Source: Planctomycetia bacterium
Lineage (GTDB): Bacteria; Planctomycetota; Phycisphaerae; Phycisphaerales; SM1A02
Direction of reading: 5' to 3'
DNA: 36,065 nucleotides
Assembly (NCBI GenBank): GCA_005799475.1
Contig: SYGQ01000196.1
Location: 1 to 36,065 of the forward strand
Shown: positions 7,564-15,168 of the stretch, piece after piece
How the letters are laid out: the number at the start of each line of letters is the position of its first letter
Numbering within the stretch: the first letter of the stretch is position 1
The notes under the pieces: generated by a model
Databases searched by the model: none
What the model was told of the DNA's origin: nothing
The model's input: the letters and a program-made list of their open reading frames with translations, nothing else
Made by a program: the position numbers and the translations under genes

Positions 7564-10222
7564 CCCGATCGCGCAAGTGATCGGGGTGGGTCGCCAGCGT
7601 CACGACGCCTCCGGGGATGGCGAGCGCGTCAATGGGTGTGCCGTCTTCGACCGGCGTGCCATCGCGCCGGGTGACCACCACTTTGGGTTGATGGCGCAAG
7701 TGCTCGGCGAGTTCTGACTTGAGCGTGGCCTGAAGTGCCTCGTCGAGCTTCGCGAAACTCTCGCGGCCCTTGCACTTGGGAAACGCGCTGCACCCGAGCC
7801 ATGGTCCGCGCTTTCCCTCGCGCAGGTTCAGTTTCGACTGGCAGCGCGGGCATGATTGATCGACAACGACTGGCTTGGGGGCCGGGAGCTTGAGGCAGCC
7901 CTTCTTGTCGATGTTCAGAATGAAGCGATCGACGACCGGTGAGGGTGCCTGCCTTTTCGCCGCCTTTTTCCGAGGCGGCGGAGCGTAGGGCAGATCCTCG
8001 ACGAGGAACTCACCGAAGCGACCATGACGCTTGATCATCGGGACACCCTTGGGCGAGAGCAGATCGAGTTGCTCCGGCATCAGCGGTTGGCCGCGGCGGT
8101 CGACGGGATTCGCGAACTTGCATTCGGGATAGGCCGAGCAGGAAAGAAACCGCCCATTCTTGCCGAGGCGGTACTCGGTTCGCGCGCCGCATTGTGGGCA
8201 TGCGTATGCCGCTGGCTCGAGAACCGACTTCGCATGAGGCAATGTCATGGCCGCAGTCAGGAGTGGCTTGAGGATCTTCGTCGTGCCCTTGAGCATCGCG
8301 CGCCAGTCCTCTTTGCCTTGCGCGATCTCGTCGAGTTCCTCTTCGATGCGCCGTGTGAAATCAATCTCGACGAAGTTGGTCGCGAACCCCTGAACGAGGA
8401 AATCAGTGACGGCCATCCCGAGGTCGGTGGCATGGAAGCGCCGATCGACTTGCTCGACATACTCTCGTTCTTGGATGACCCTGATGATCGACGCGTAGGT
8501 CGAGGGTCGTCCGATGCCCTCGGACTCCAGCGCCTTGACAAGCGTCGCTTCCGAAAAGCGCGGCGGCGGGCTTGAGAACTTCTGCTCGCCTTCGAGGGCA
8601 ATCGGTGCGGCGATGGCGCCCTCCTTCACCAGAGGAAGCGTCTGCTCAGCGTCGGATGACGGGACGCCAGCAGCCCGGTAGCAACCGTCGAATGCGAGCA
8701 CGCGCCCGTTGGCCTTGAGGACCGCGCCCGTCCCCGCATCGCTGCGGAGAAATCGGATCGTCGTCGAGTCCCACTCGGCGTCCACCATCTGGCACGCGAC
8801 GAAGCCGCGCCAGATGAGGCCGTAGAGCCGCTGCTGTTCTTCAGTGAGACAGCTCGCGAGCGACTCGGGCGTGCGCCTGGGGTCGGTCGGCCGAATCGCC
8901 TCGTGGGCTTCCTGCGCACCCTGACTCTTCGTGCTGTAGATGCGTGGTGCCGCCGGAAGGTACGGTTCACCGAACTTGTCCTTGATGAAGCCCCGTGTGA
9001 GCAAAACCGCCTCGCGCGACAGGTGCGTGCTGTCGGTGCGCATGTAGGAGATGAGGCCCACTCGGCCCTCGCCGGGGACATCAATGCCTTCGTACAACTG
9101 TTGCGCGACGCGCATGGTGCGATCTGTGGCGAACCCGAGCCGACCGGCCGCGGCCTGCTGCAGCGTGCTCGTGGTGAACGGGGGATAGGGACGCGACTTC
9201 GTCCTCGTTGTTTCGATGGACGAGACCGTGTAGCGCGCCTTCGGATCGACCCGACCACTGAGTTTCGAGCGCCGTTGTGCACGACCGCGCCCCTCATCGT
9301 CGGCGGCGTGCGTCACCGAAACCTCAAGGAGCCCGGCGGCCGTCGCCGCGGTCTTCGCCAGTGACGAGAGATCGGCTTTCGAACTGGCCTCCGCCGCGAT
9401 CTTGAGCGACGCGCCGCCGACCTCCACGAGCTCGCATTCGAGGGAGGCATGGTCAGCGAGCCACTTCATTCGGTCGCGGACGAGCGGTCCGCGGTCGCGG
9501 TCGTCGCGCTGTGCGAGGAAGGCGTCCCATGCACGGCCAAGTTCCGTGGCACGATTCGGGTCCATGGTCAGCGTGGCATGGAACTCCCACGACTCGTCCG
9601 GCGTGAACGCAGCGATCGCGCGTTCTCGGTCGACGATGAGTCGCGTGGCCGGCGTCTGCACGCGCCCTGCGCTCAGGCCGCCCGCCACCTTCTTCCACAA
9701 GACCGGCGAAACGAGATAGCCCACGACACGATCGAGGATGCGCCGCGCCTGCTGGGCGTCGACACGGTTCATGTTGATGGCGCGGGGACGGGTGAACGCC
9801 TCCTGCACATCGGCCTTCACGACCGCATCGAAGACCACGCGCTTTGCCGCGGACGGATCGATCCCAAGCACGACCGCGAGGTGCCATGCGATGGCCTCTC
9901 CTTCGCGATCGAGGTCGGTGGCGAACCACACATCGTCGGCGGCCTTGGCCAATCTCCTGAGCTCGGTGACGGTGGCACCCTTTCCCTCGTGGACAACATA
10001 GGTCGGGTCGAAGGTCTCAAGGTCGACGCCGGGCACCGGTTGCTTCGTGCCCTTGGGAGCGCGGCTCGGCAAGTCCCGGATGTGACCAATGCTCGCGCGC
10101 ACCTCGAACCCCTTGCCGAGGTACTTCTCGATCGTCTTGGCCTTCGCCGGGCTCTCGACGATGACGAGCTGATAGGCACCCTTTGGTGCTGCGGAGGGCT
10201 TTCGCACGATTCGCTTAGCCAT
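7538..10222 (-). CDS. topA: DNA topoisomerase I
   Basis: The 894-residue type IA topoisomerase relaxes negative supercoils. The TOPRIM domain is at the N-terminus (LVIVESPAKAKTIEKYLG, then DLDREGEAIAWHL with the metal-binding acidic triad). The DNA-gate region holds RRILDRVVGY and LSAGRVQTP. The catalytic tyrosine is Y393 in GLISYMRTDSTHLS. Near the C-terminus are two topoisomerase zinc-ribbon modules, CPQCGARTEYRLGKNGRFLSC followed by YPEC, and CPRCQSKLNLREGKRGPWLGC followed by FPKC. Length and layout are typical. The ATG at 10222 has no Shine-Dalgarno; a TTGACA/CATGAT promoter ends 11 bases upstream, giving a very short leader. miaA lies 82 bases upstream on the same strand. Confidence 0.96.
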   Translation of the reverse strand: MAKRIVRKPSAAPKGAYQLVIVESPAKAKTIEKYLGKGFEVRASIGHIRDLPSRAPKGTKQPVPGVDLETFDPTYVVHEGKGATVTELRRLAKAADDVWFATDLDREGEAIAWHLAVVLGIDPSAAKRVVFDAVVKADVQEAFTRPRAINMNRVDAQQARRILDRVVGYLVSPVLWKKVAGGLSAGRVQTPATRLIVDRERAIAAFTPDESWEFHATLTMDPNRATELGRAWDAFLAQRDDRDRGPLVRDRMKWLADHASLECELVEVGGASLKIAAEASSKADLSSLAKTAATAAGLLEVSVTHAADDEGRGRAQRRSKLSGRVDPKARYTVSSIETTRTKSRPYPPFTTSTLQQAAAGRLGFATDRTMRVAQQLYEGIDVPGEGRVGLISYMRTDSTHLSREAVLLTRGFIKDKFGEPYLPAAPRIYSTKSQGAQEAHEAIRPTDPRRTPESLASCLTEEQQRLYGLIWRGFVACQMVDAEWDSTTIRFLRSDAGTGAVLKANGRVLAFDGCYRAAGVPSSDAEQTLPLVKEGAIAAPIALEGEQKFSSPPPRFSEATLVKALESEGIGRPSTYASIIRVIQEREYVEQVDRRFHATDLGMAVTDFLVQGFATNFVEIDFTRRIEEELDEIAQGKEDWRAMLKGTTKILKPLLTAAMTLPHAKSVLEPAAYACPQCGARTEYRLGKNGRFLSCSAYPECKFANPVDRRGQPLMPEQLDLLSPKGVPMIKRHGRFGEFLVEDLPYAPPPRKKAAKRQAPSPVVDRFILNIDKKGCLKLPAPKPVVVDQSCPRCQSKLNLREGKRGPWLGCSAFPKCKGRESFAKLDEALQATLKSELAEHLRHQPKVVVTRRDGTPVEDGTPIDALAIPGGVVTLATHPDHLRDRARTPARKS

Positions 10223-10233
10223 AGAAGGGGGGC

Positions 10234-10261
10234 ATCATGGGCGGTTTCTGAGTGTTGTCAA
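10234..10261 (-). promoter_or_regulatory. Candidate sigma70-type promoter of topA
   Basis: On the minus strand TTGACA (10261-10256) is followed after 16 bases by CATGAT (10239-10234). The predicted transcript would begin about 4 bases before the topA ATG, so topA may be near-leaderless. Confidence 0.5.
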
Positions 10262-10304
10262 GTCCGGTCGGAGTTCACGCGCTGATCACGCGTCGGCCAA
10301 ATCC

Positions 10305-11240
10305 TCATTCTCCCCGCAGAAACTCGCCAGCGAACTGGGATGGCGAGAATTCTCCACGATCACCCGAGAACCAGGTCGACCCGTCGATTTGGGCGAAGCG
10401 CTTGAGCCAAGTGCGCTGCTGCCGCGCGAGCCTGCGCGTACGCGCCTTGATCACTTCGACTGCGCCATCGAGGGTGGCCTGTCCCGTGAGATGCGAGGAG
10501 AGTTCTCGGTAGCCGACGGCTTCTGCGGCTTGGGGGCCAAGTGGACCAGAGCGAAGCAACCTCCGGACTTCTTCGAGGAATCCGCAATCCATCATCCCCT
10601 TCACGCGCGCATTGATGGCGCGCGCGTTGCTCGCGGCGTCCGGGCGCAGTCCGGCGCAACGCCAGCCCACATGCAGGCGCGGCGGTCCAGCACTCCACTG
10701 GATCTGGTGCTCGCTCAACGGACGCCCCGTCGACTCGGCCACTTCGATCGCGCGTGTCAATCGCCTTCGGTCATTGGGATGGATGCGCGCGGCCGCCACA
10801 GGATCGACGCTGGCAAGGCGCGCGTGCAGCCGCGCGCTTTCGACGACGCCGAGTGCCGCGCGAAGCTCCTCATTCGCCGGTGGACCCTCGAAGAGTCCCA
10901 TGAGCAGCGCCTGCACATAGAGGTTCGTGCCACCGACCACAATCGCACAGTGGCCGCGCGAGTGGATCTGCGCGATGGCGTCCCAGGCCATGGTTCGCCA
11001 TGCTTCTACCGAGAATCCCTCCGCGTGCGGATCGGCGATGTCGAGGAGGTGATGGGGTACACGCGATCGTTCTTCGGGGGTCGGCTTCGCCGTACCGATG
11101 TCCATGCCCTTGTACACCTGCATCGAGTCCGCACTCACGATTTCGGCGCGTCCTGCGAGTGAGTCGGCCAGCGCGAGCGCCAACGCGCTCTTCCCGCTCG
11201 CGGTCGTACCGAGGACAAGGATTGCCGTGGCCCGTTGCAT
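10305..11240 (-). CDS. miaA: tRNA dimethylallyltransferase
   Basis: MiaA transfers the dimethylallyl group from DMAPP to adenine-37 of tRNAs that read codons starting with U. The 311-residue protein opens with the P-loop LVLGTTASGKSALALALA, then SADSMQVYKGMDIGTAKPT, HHLLDIADP and VVGGTNLYVQALL, all family signatures. The C-terminal part has the typical RRLTRAIEV and RTRRLARQQRTWLKRF segments. The track ORF is 69 codons too long at its start; ATG 11240 places the P-loop at the usual distance. It diverges from pgk with only 30 bases between the two start codons. It consumes DMAPP, the product of the isoprenoid pathway encoded nearby. Confidence 0.94.
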   Translation of the reverse strand: MQRATAILVLGTTASGKSALALALADSLAGRAEIVSADSMQVYKGMDIGTAKPTPEERSRVPHHLLDIADPHAEGFSVEAWRTMAWDAIAQIHSRGHCAIVVGGTNLYVQALLMGLFEGPPANEELRAALGVVESARLHARLASVDPVAAARIHPNDRRRLTRAIEVAESTGRPLSEHQIQWSAGPPRLHVGWRCAGLRPDAASNARAINARVKGMMDCGFLEEVRRLLRSGPLGPQAAEAVGYRELSSHLTGQATLDGAVEVIKARTRRLARQQRTWLKRFAQIDGSTWFSGDRGEFSPSQFAGEFLRGE

Positions 11241-11250
11241 TCGACTTGCA

Positions 11251-11260
11251 GTTGTACCCT
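11251..11260. promoter_or_regulatory. Overlapping divergent -10 boxes for miaA and pgk
   Basis: GTTGTA at 11251-11256 reads TACAAC on the minus strand, 10 bases before the miaA ATG. TACCCT at 11255-11260 lies 10 bases before the pgk ATG. The two candidate boxes overlap by two bases inside a 30-base gap. The boxes are imperfect and no -35 element is clear. Confidence 0.35.
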
Positions 11261-11270
11261 TCGCCCTCCA

Positions 11271-12482
11271 ATGCCTACGACGATCGAGCAAGTTGATGTG
11301 AAGGGGAAGCGGGTCTTCCTCCGCGCCGATTTCAATGTGCCGCAGGATGACACCGGCGCCATCACGGACGACCGGCGCATCCGTCTCACGCTGCCCACCA
11401 TCGACTCCGTGCTCGATCGCGGCGGAAGCCTCGTGATGGCGAGCCACCTCGGCCGCCCAGCGGGCAAGGGGTTCGAGGCCGAGTACTCGCTCTCTTGCGT
11501 GGCGGATGCGCTTCGGCGGCTCTCCCCAAAGTTGCGCTCGCTCACGCTCGTGGGGTCGCGTTGCACCGACGCGGACGCAGCTCGGGCTGCAGCGACACTG
11601 GGTGCGCCCGGCGCGATCCTCCTTGAGAACCTTCGCTTTGAGAAGGCCGAAAAGAAGGGCGACCCGGCGCTCGCTCTCGCGCTCGCCTCATACGCCGACA
11701 TCTACTGCAACGATGCGTTCGGCGCCTCACACCGGTCTGATGCCTCCATGTTGGCGCTGCCCCAGGCCATGCACGCGATGGGCAAGAGATGCGTAGCTGG
11801 TCTGTTGTTGGATCGCGAGATCCGCTACTTGAAGGGGGTGATCGATGCGCCCAGGAAGCCGTTTGTCGCCATCATTGGTGGGGCGAAAGTGTCGGACAAG
11901 CTTGCGGCGTTGCGCAATCTCTGCGGTCGAGTCGATGTGATCTTGATCGGCGGGGCGATGGCCTACACATTCCTGCGCGCGCAGGGGATGGCCACCGGCG
12001 CGAGCCTCGTGCAGGCGGAAATGATTGACGAAGCGCAGGCGATCCTCAGGCTCGCGACATCGAAAGGGACACGGATCGAACTTCCGACGGATCATTTGTG
12101 CGGTCGAGCCCTTGAAGGGGGGACCCCCACGCAAGTCTGCGCGGGCTCCATTCCCGATGGCTGGATGGGACTCGACATTGGTCCCGCATCAAGGGCATCG
12201 TTTTGCAAGGCCGTGCGCGCCGCGCGGACCATCGTCTGGCCCGGGCCCGTCGGGGTGTTCGAGATGGAGCCGTTTCACGAGGGGACATTCACGCTTGCGC
12301 AGGCGATCGCTCAGGCCACTTCCGCGGGGGCAACGAGTGTCGCCGGTGGTGGCGACACGGCAGCCGCCGTCGAGAAGGCCGGCTTCGCTGAGCGATTCAG
12401 TCACATCTCCACGGGCGGGGGCGCGTCACTCGAAATCCTTGAGGGCAAGTCGTTCGAGTGCCTCGCCGCTCTCGATTCGTGA
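11271..12482 (+). CDS. pgk: Phosphoglycerate kinase
   Basis: The 403-residue glycolytic enzyme interconverts 1,3-bisphosphoglycerate plus ADP and 3-phosphoglycerate plus ATP. Signatures in order are RADFNVPQDD, MASHLGRP, LLENLRFEKAEKK, NDAFGASHR, FVAIIGGAKVSDK and the C-terminal nucleotide-binding GGGDTAAAVEKAG. The usual WNGP motif near the hinge reads WPGPVGVFE here, an unusual Asn-to-Pro change. ATG 11271 follows 12 spurious codons of the track ORF and matches the family start. It heads a long co-directional block. The gap to the thioredoxin gene is 46 bases and carries that gene's own promoter-like sequence. Confidence 0.95.
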   Translation: MPTTIEQVDVKGKRVFLRADFNVPQDDTGAITDDRRIRLTLPTIDSVLDRGGSLVMASHLGRPAGKGFEAEYSLSCVADALRRLSPKLRSLTLVGSRCTDADAARAAATLGAPGAILLENLRFEKAEKKGDPALALALASYADIYCNDAFGASHRSDASMLALPQAMHAMGKRCVAGLLLDREIRYLKGVIDAPRKPFVAIIGGAKVSDKLAALRNLCGRVDVILIGGAMAYTFLRAQGMATGASLVQAEMIDEAQAILRLATSKGTRIELPTDHLCGRALEGGTPTQVCAGSIPDGWMGLDIGPASRASFCKAVRAARTIVWPGPVGVFEMEPFHEGTFTLAQAIAQATSAGATSVAGGGDTAAAVEKAGFAERFSHISTGGGASLEILEGKSFECLAALDS

Positions 12483-12503
12483 CGCGCCTTGCGGCGGCGC
12501 GGG

Positions 12504-12522
12504 TATAGTTTCCGTTGAGGAG
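12504..12522 (+). promoter_or_regulatory. -10 box and Shine-Dalgarno of the TlpA-like gene
   Basis: TATAGT (12504-12509) is followed by GAGGAG (12517-12522), 6 bases before ATG 12529. A transcript starting near 12516 would have only a 13-base leader that just includes the ribosome-binding site. Confidence 0.5.
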
Positions 12523-12528
12523 ACCCCC

Positions 12529-13623
12529 ATGATGATGCGCGCCCTGTCCTGTTTCGCTTCGCTCGTGCTCGCTGCCGCTGCGGCCGCTCAAGACGACACA
12601 AAGCTCAAGGTCGGCTCTGACGCACCAGCCATCGATGGTCTCGAGTTCGTGCAGGGCGAGCTCGTCGCGACGCCGAAGGTCCGCGTCGTCGAGTTCTGGG
12701 CCACCTGGTGTGGCCCGTGCCGGCAGTCCATCCCCCACATCAACGAACTCTTCCAGGCCAACGCCGGCAAGGGACTCGAAGTCATCGGGATCAGCGATGA
12801 GACGCGCGAGAAAGTGGAGCCGTTCATCCGAAAGCAGGGCGGTCGGATGAGCTACACGGTCGCCATCGATCCAGAAAAGAAGATGTCGCAGGCGTTCATG
12901 CAGGCGGCGGGTCAGAACGGCATCCCGTGCGCATTCGTGATCGGCCAGAACAACAAGATCGTCTACATCGGCCATCCGATGAAGGACGAGTTCGTGCGTG
13001 CCGTGAAGCTCTCCCTCGAGGGGCGCTACGACCCGGTGCTTTCGCGCAAGGCGGAGCCGATCCTCGAGGCCGCGCGACGCGCGGTCAAGACCCGGAACTT
13101 CAAGGACGCGTACAAGCGATACGACGAGGTCATTGCGCTCAGCCCGAGCGTGTTTACGGATGCGGCGCTGGAGAAGTACCGGGTAATGGTGAATGACGAA
13201 CGCGACACGGCCGGCGCCAACGCGCTCGCCAATGCGCTTCTGAGGGAGTTCACGGAGGCGTCCGACGCGGGTGCGCTTCGCGACCTTGCGAACACCCTTT
13301 CGACCGACCCCCGAGTGTCCGTTTACGATCTCGACCTCGCACTTCGATGCGCTGAGGCCATGCAGAAGGCCAGCCCAGGCGGAGACCCATGGCCGATGGC
13401 CACGCTCGCCTCGGTCTGGTACGCCAAAGGAGACTTCACCAAGGCCGTCGAGAACCAGCGCAAGGCGGTGCGTGTGGCAGCGCCATCAGCCAAGGGTGCG
13501 TTCAAGTCGACGCTTGAGTCCTATGAACTGGCCCAGAAGCGGGGGACCAAGGTGCCCGTGACCTCAAGCGTTCCTTCGAAGGGCGACTCGACTCCGGCGA
13601 CGGTTCCCGCCGACGGCAAGTGA
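12529..13623 (+). CDS. TlpA-like exported thioredoxin with helical C-terminal domain
   Basis: The 364-residue protein has a signal peptide (MMMRALSCFASLVLAAAAAAQ) and a TlpA/AhpC-TSA-type thioredoxin domain at about residues 25-165. The redox centre is WATWCGPC with cysteines 61 and 64; IPCAFVIG supplies the cis-proline-like turn. Residues about 175-345 are alpha-helical with TPR-like periodicity (AVKTRNFKDAYKRYDEVIAL), and the tail is Ser/Pro/Thr rich. By family it would reduce disulfides or haem-linked thiols outside the cytoplasm; the helical part may bind a partner. The start is supported by GAGGAG. Its stop overlaps the rpe GTG, so the two are coupled. The client protein is unknown. Confidence 0.85.
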   Translation: MMMRALSCFASLVLAAAAAAQDDTKLKVGSDAPAIDGLEFVQGELVATPKVRVVEFWATWCGPCRQSIPHINELFQANAGKGLEVIGISDETREKVEPFIRKQGGRMSYTVAIDPEKKMSQAFMQAAGQNGIPCAFVIGQNNKIVYIGHPMKDEFVRAVKLSLEGRYDPVLSRKAEPILEAARRAVKTRNFKDAYKRYDEVIALSPSVFTDAALEKYRVMVNDERDTAGANALANALLREFTEASDAGALRDLANTLSTDPRVSVYDLDLALRCAEAMQKASPGGDPWPMATLASVWYAKGDFTKAVENQRKAVRVAAPSAKGAFKSTLESYELAQKRGTKVPVTSSVPSKGDSTPATVPADGK

Positions 13624-14339
13624 AGCCGCAGCCGCGCGCGGAATCGCTCTTCCGCCGTGCACTCAAAGGCCCGCTCGTCGGTCCATCGATCCTGTCGGCA
13701 GACTTTGGGCGTCTTGGCGCTCAAGTCAAGAGTGTGCTCCGTGGCGGCGCCGATTTCATCCACATCGACATCATGGATGGGCATTTTGTTGGCAACCTCT
13801 CGATGGGGCCGGCGGTGTGTGCCGCCGTGCGCCGCGCCGCGCCGAGGGCATTTCTCGATGTCCACCTCATGGTGACTGACCCTGGATTGTTCATCGATCC
13901 GTTCGCGCACGCCGGCGCCGACAACATCACCTTCCATGTCGAAGCGAAGGGATCCCCTCGCGCGTTGCTCCGGAGAATTCACGCGTACGGCATCTGCGGC
14001 GGCGTCGCGATTCGTCCGCAGACCCCTTGGCGTTCGCTCGAGGGGCTCCTGGCACACGCTGACCTGTTTCTTGTAATGAGCGTCAATCCAGGATTTGGCG
14101 GTCAGGCGTTTCTCCCGAGCGCGCTCCCCAAGGTGCGGGCACTCCGCGCGCGCGTATCGCGCCATCAACGCATCGAACTCGACGGCGGCATCAACGCCGA
14201 CACGGCGCGCCGCTGCGTTGGCGCCGGCGGCGATGCGCTCGTCGCCGGGAACTTCGTGTTTTCATCCAGCAACTACGCGAAGGCAATCCAGTCACTTCGC
14301 CCTGCGACGACGAAGCTAGGATTGCGCGACCGTGGCTGA
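13620..14339 (+). CDS. rpe: Ribulose-phosphate 3-epimerase
   Basis: Rpe interconverts ribulose 5-phosphate and xylulose 5-phosphate in the pentose phosphate pathway. The 239-residue TIM barrel shows PSILSADFGRL, HIDIMDGHFVGNLSMGP (metal-binding His and Asp), DVHLMV, MSVNPGFGGQAF and ELDGGIN, all canonical. The final phosphate-binding strand reads GGDALVAGNFVF rather than the usual AGSAIF. The GTG start overlaps the thioredoxin stop by four bases (GTGA), and the 3' end overlaps accD by eight bases, so this is one translational operon. The N-terminus has about 15 residues more than most homologues, but no better start is visible. Confidence 0.94.
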   Translation: MKPQPRAESLFRRALKGPLVGPSILSADFGRLGAQVKSVLRGGADFIHIDIMDGHFVGNLSMGPAVCAAVRRAAPRAFLDVHLMVTDPGLFIDPFAHAGADNITFHVEAKGSPRALLRRIHAYGICGGVAIRPQTPWRSLEGLLAHADLFLVMSVNPGFGGQAFLPSALPKVRALRARVSRHQRIELDGGINADTARRCVGAGGDALVAGNFVFSSSNYAKAIQSLRPATTKLGLRDRG

Positions 14340-15168
14340 ACCGACCTGGGAAACACTGCCGAACCCTGCCACCAAGCGCGGTGTTCCCGAAGGACTCTGG
14401 ACGCAGTGCCCATCATGCGCGGAGACGCTGTTCGCCAAGGCGCTGGCGCAAAACCTCCATGTCTGCCCGCGCTGCGACTACCACGGCCGAATCAGCGCGA
14501 CGCAGCGGGTGGAGCAACTCCTCGACCCGGACTCGTTCGAGCCGTTTCACGCTGACATGGTTCCGCACGATCCGCTCGGGTTTGTCGACCTGAAGCCCTA
14601 CGCCGACCGCATTCGCCAGGCCCAGCGGATGACGGGGGAGAATGATGGCCTCCAGTCTGGCTTTGGATTCATCAAGGGCCGACGCGTGGTCGTGGCGGCG
14701 ATGGACTTCACCTTTCTTGCGGGCTCGATGGGTTCGGTCGTCGGCGAGAAGGTCGCCTGCGCGATCGAGCAGGCCCTGGATCAGCGGTTGCCGCTGGTGA
14801 TCGTCAGTTGTTCCGGCGGCGCACGAATGCAAGAGTCCGGATTCTCGCTGATGCAGATGGCCAAGACCAGCGCCGCGCTCGGACGCCTTGACGCTGACGG
14901 TGGGCTGTTCATCTCCGTCCTCTCAGATCCAACGACGGGCGGCGTCACCGCGAGCTTCGCCATGCTCGGCGATGTGATCTTCGCGGAGCCTCACGCGCTC
15001 ATCGGTTTCGCGGGGCCACGCGTCATCAAGCAGACCATTCGGCAGGACTTGCCGGAGGGATTTCAGACCAGTGAATTCCTCTTTGCCGCCGGCTTCGTTG
15101 ATCGCATCGTGCACCGCGCGAACCTGCGCAGCGAGATCAGCCGCGTCATCGATTACTCGGGGATCTGA
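14332..15168 (+). CDS. accD: Acetyl-CoA carboxylase carboxyltransferase subunit beta
   Basis: AccD is the beta subunit of the carboxyltransferase that makes malonyl-CoA for fatty acid synthesis; it works with AccA, which is not in the window. The 278-residue protein has the N-terminal zinc ribbon with cysteines 26, 29, 45 and 48 (CPSC and CPRC). The crotonase-fold carboxyltransferase core includes AMDFTFLAGSMGSVVGEK, SCSGGARMQES, SDPTTGGVTASFA and GFAGPRVI. Length is typical. Its GTG start lies within the end of rpe and its TGA directly abuts the lnt GTG, so translation is coupled on both sides. Confidence 0.95.
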   Translation: MAEPTWETLPNPATKRGVPEGLWTQCPSCAETLFAKALAQNLHVCPRCDYHGRISATQRVEQLLDPDSFEPFHADMVPHDPLGFVDLKPYADRIRQAQRMTGENDGLQSGFGFIKGRRVVVAAMDFTFLAGSMGSVVGEKVACAIEQALDQRLPLVIVSCSGGARMQESGFSLMQMAKTSAALGRLDADGGLFISVLSDPTTGGVTASFAMLGDVIFAEPHALIGFAGPRVIKQTIRQDLPEGFQTSEFLFAAGFVDRIVHRANLRSEISRVIDYSGI

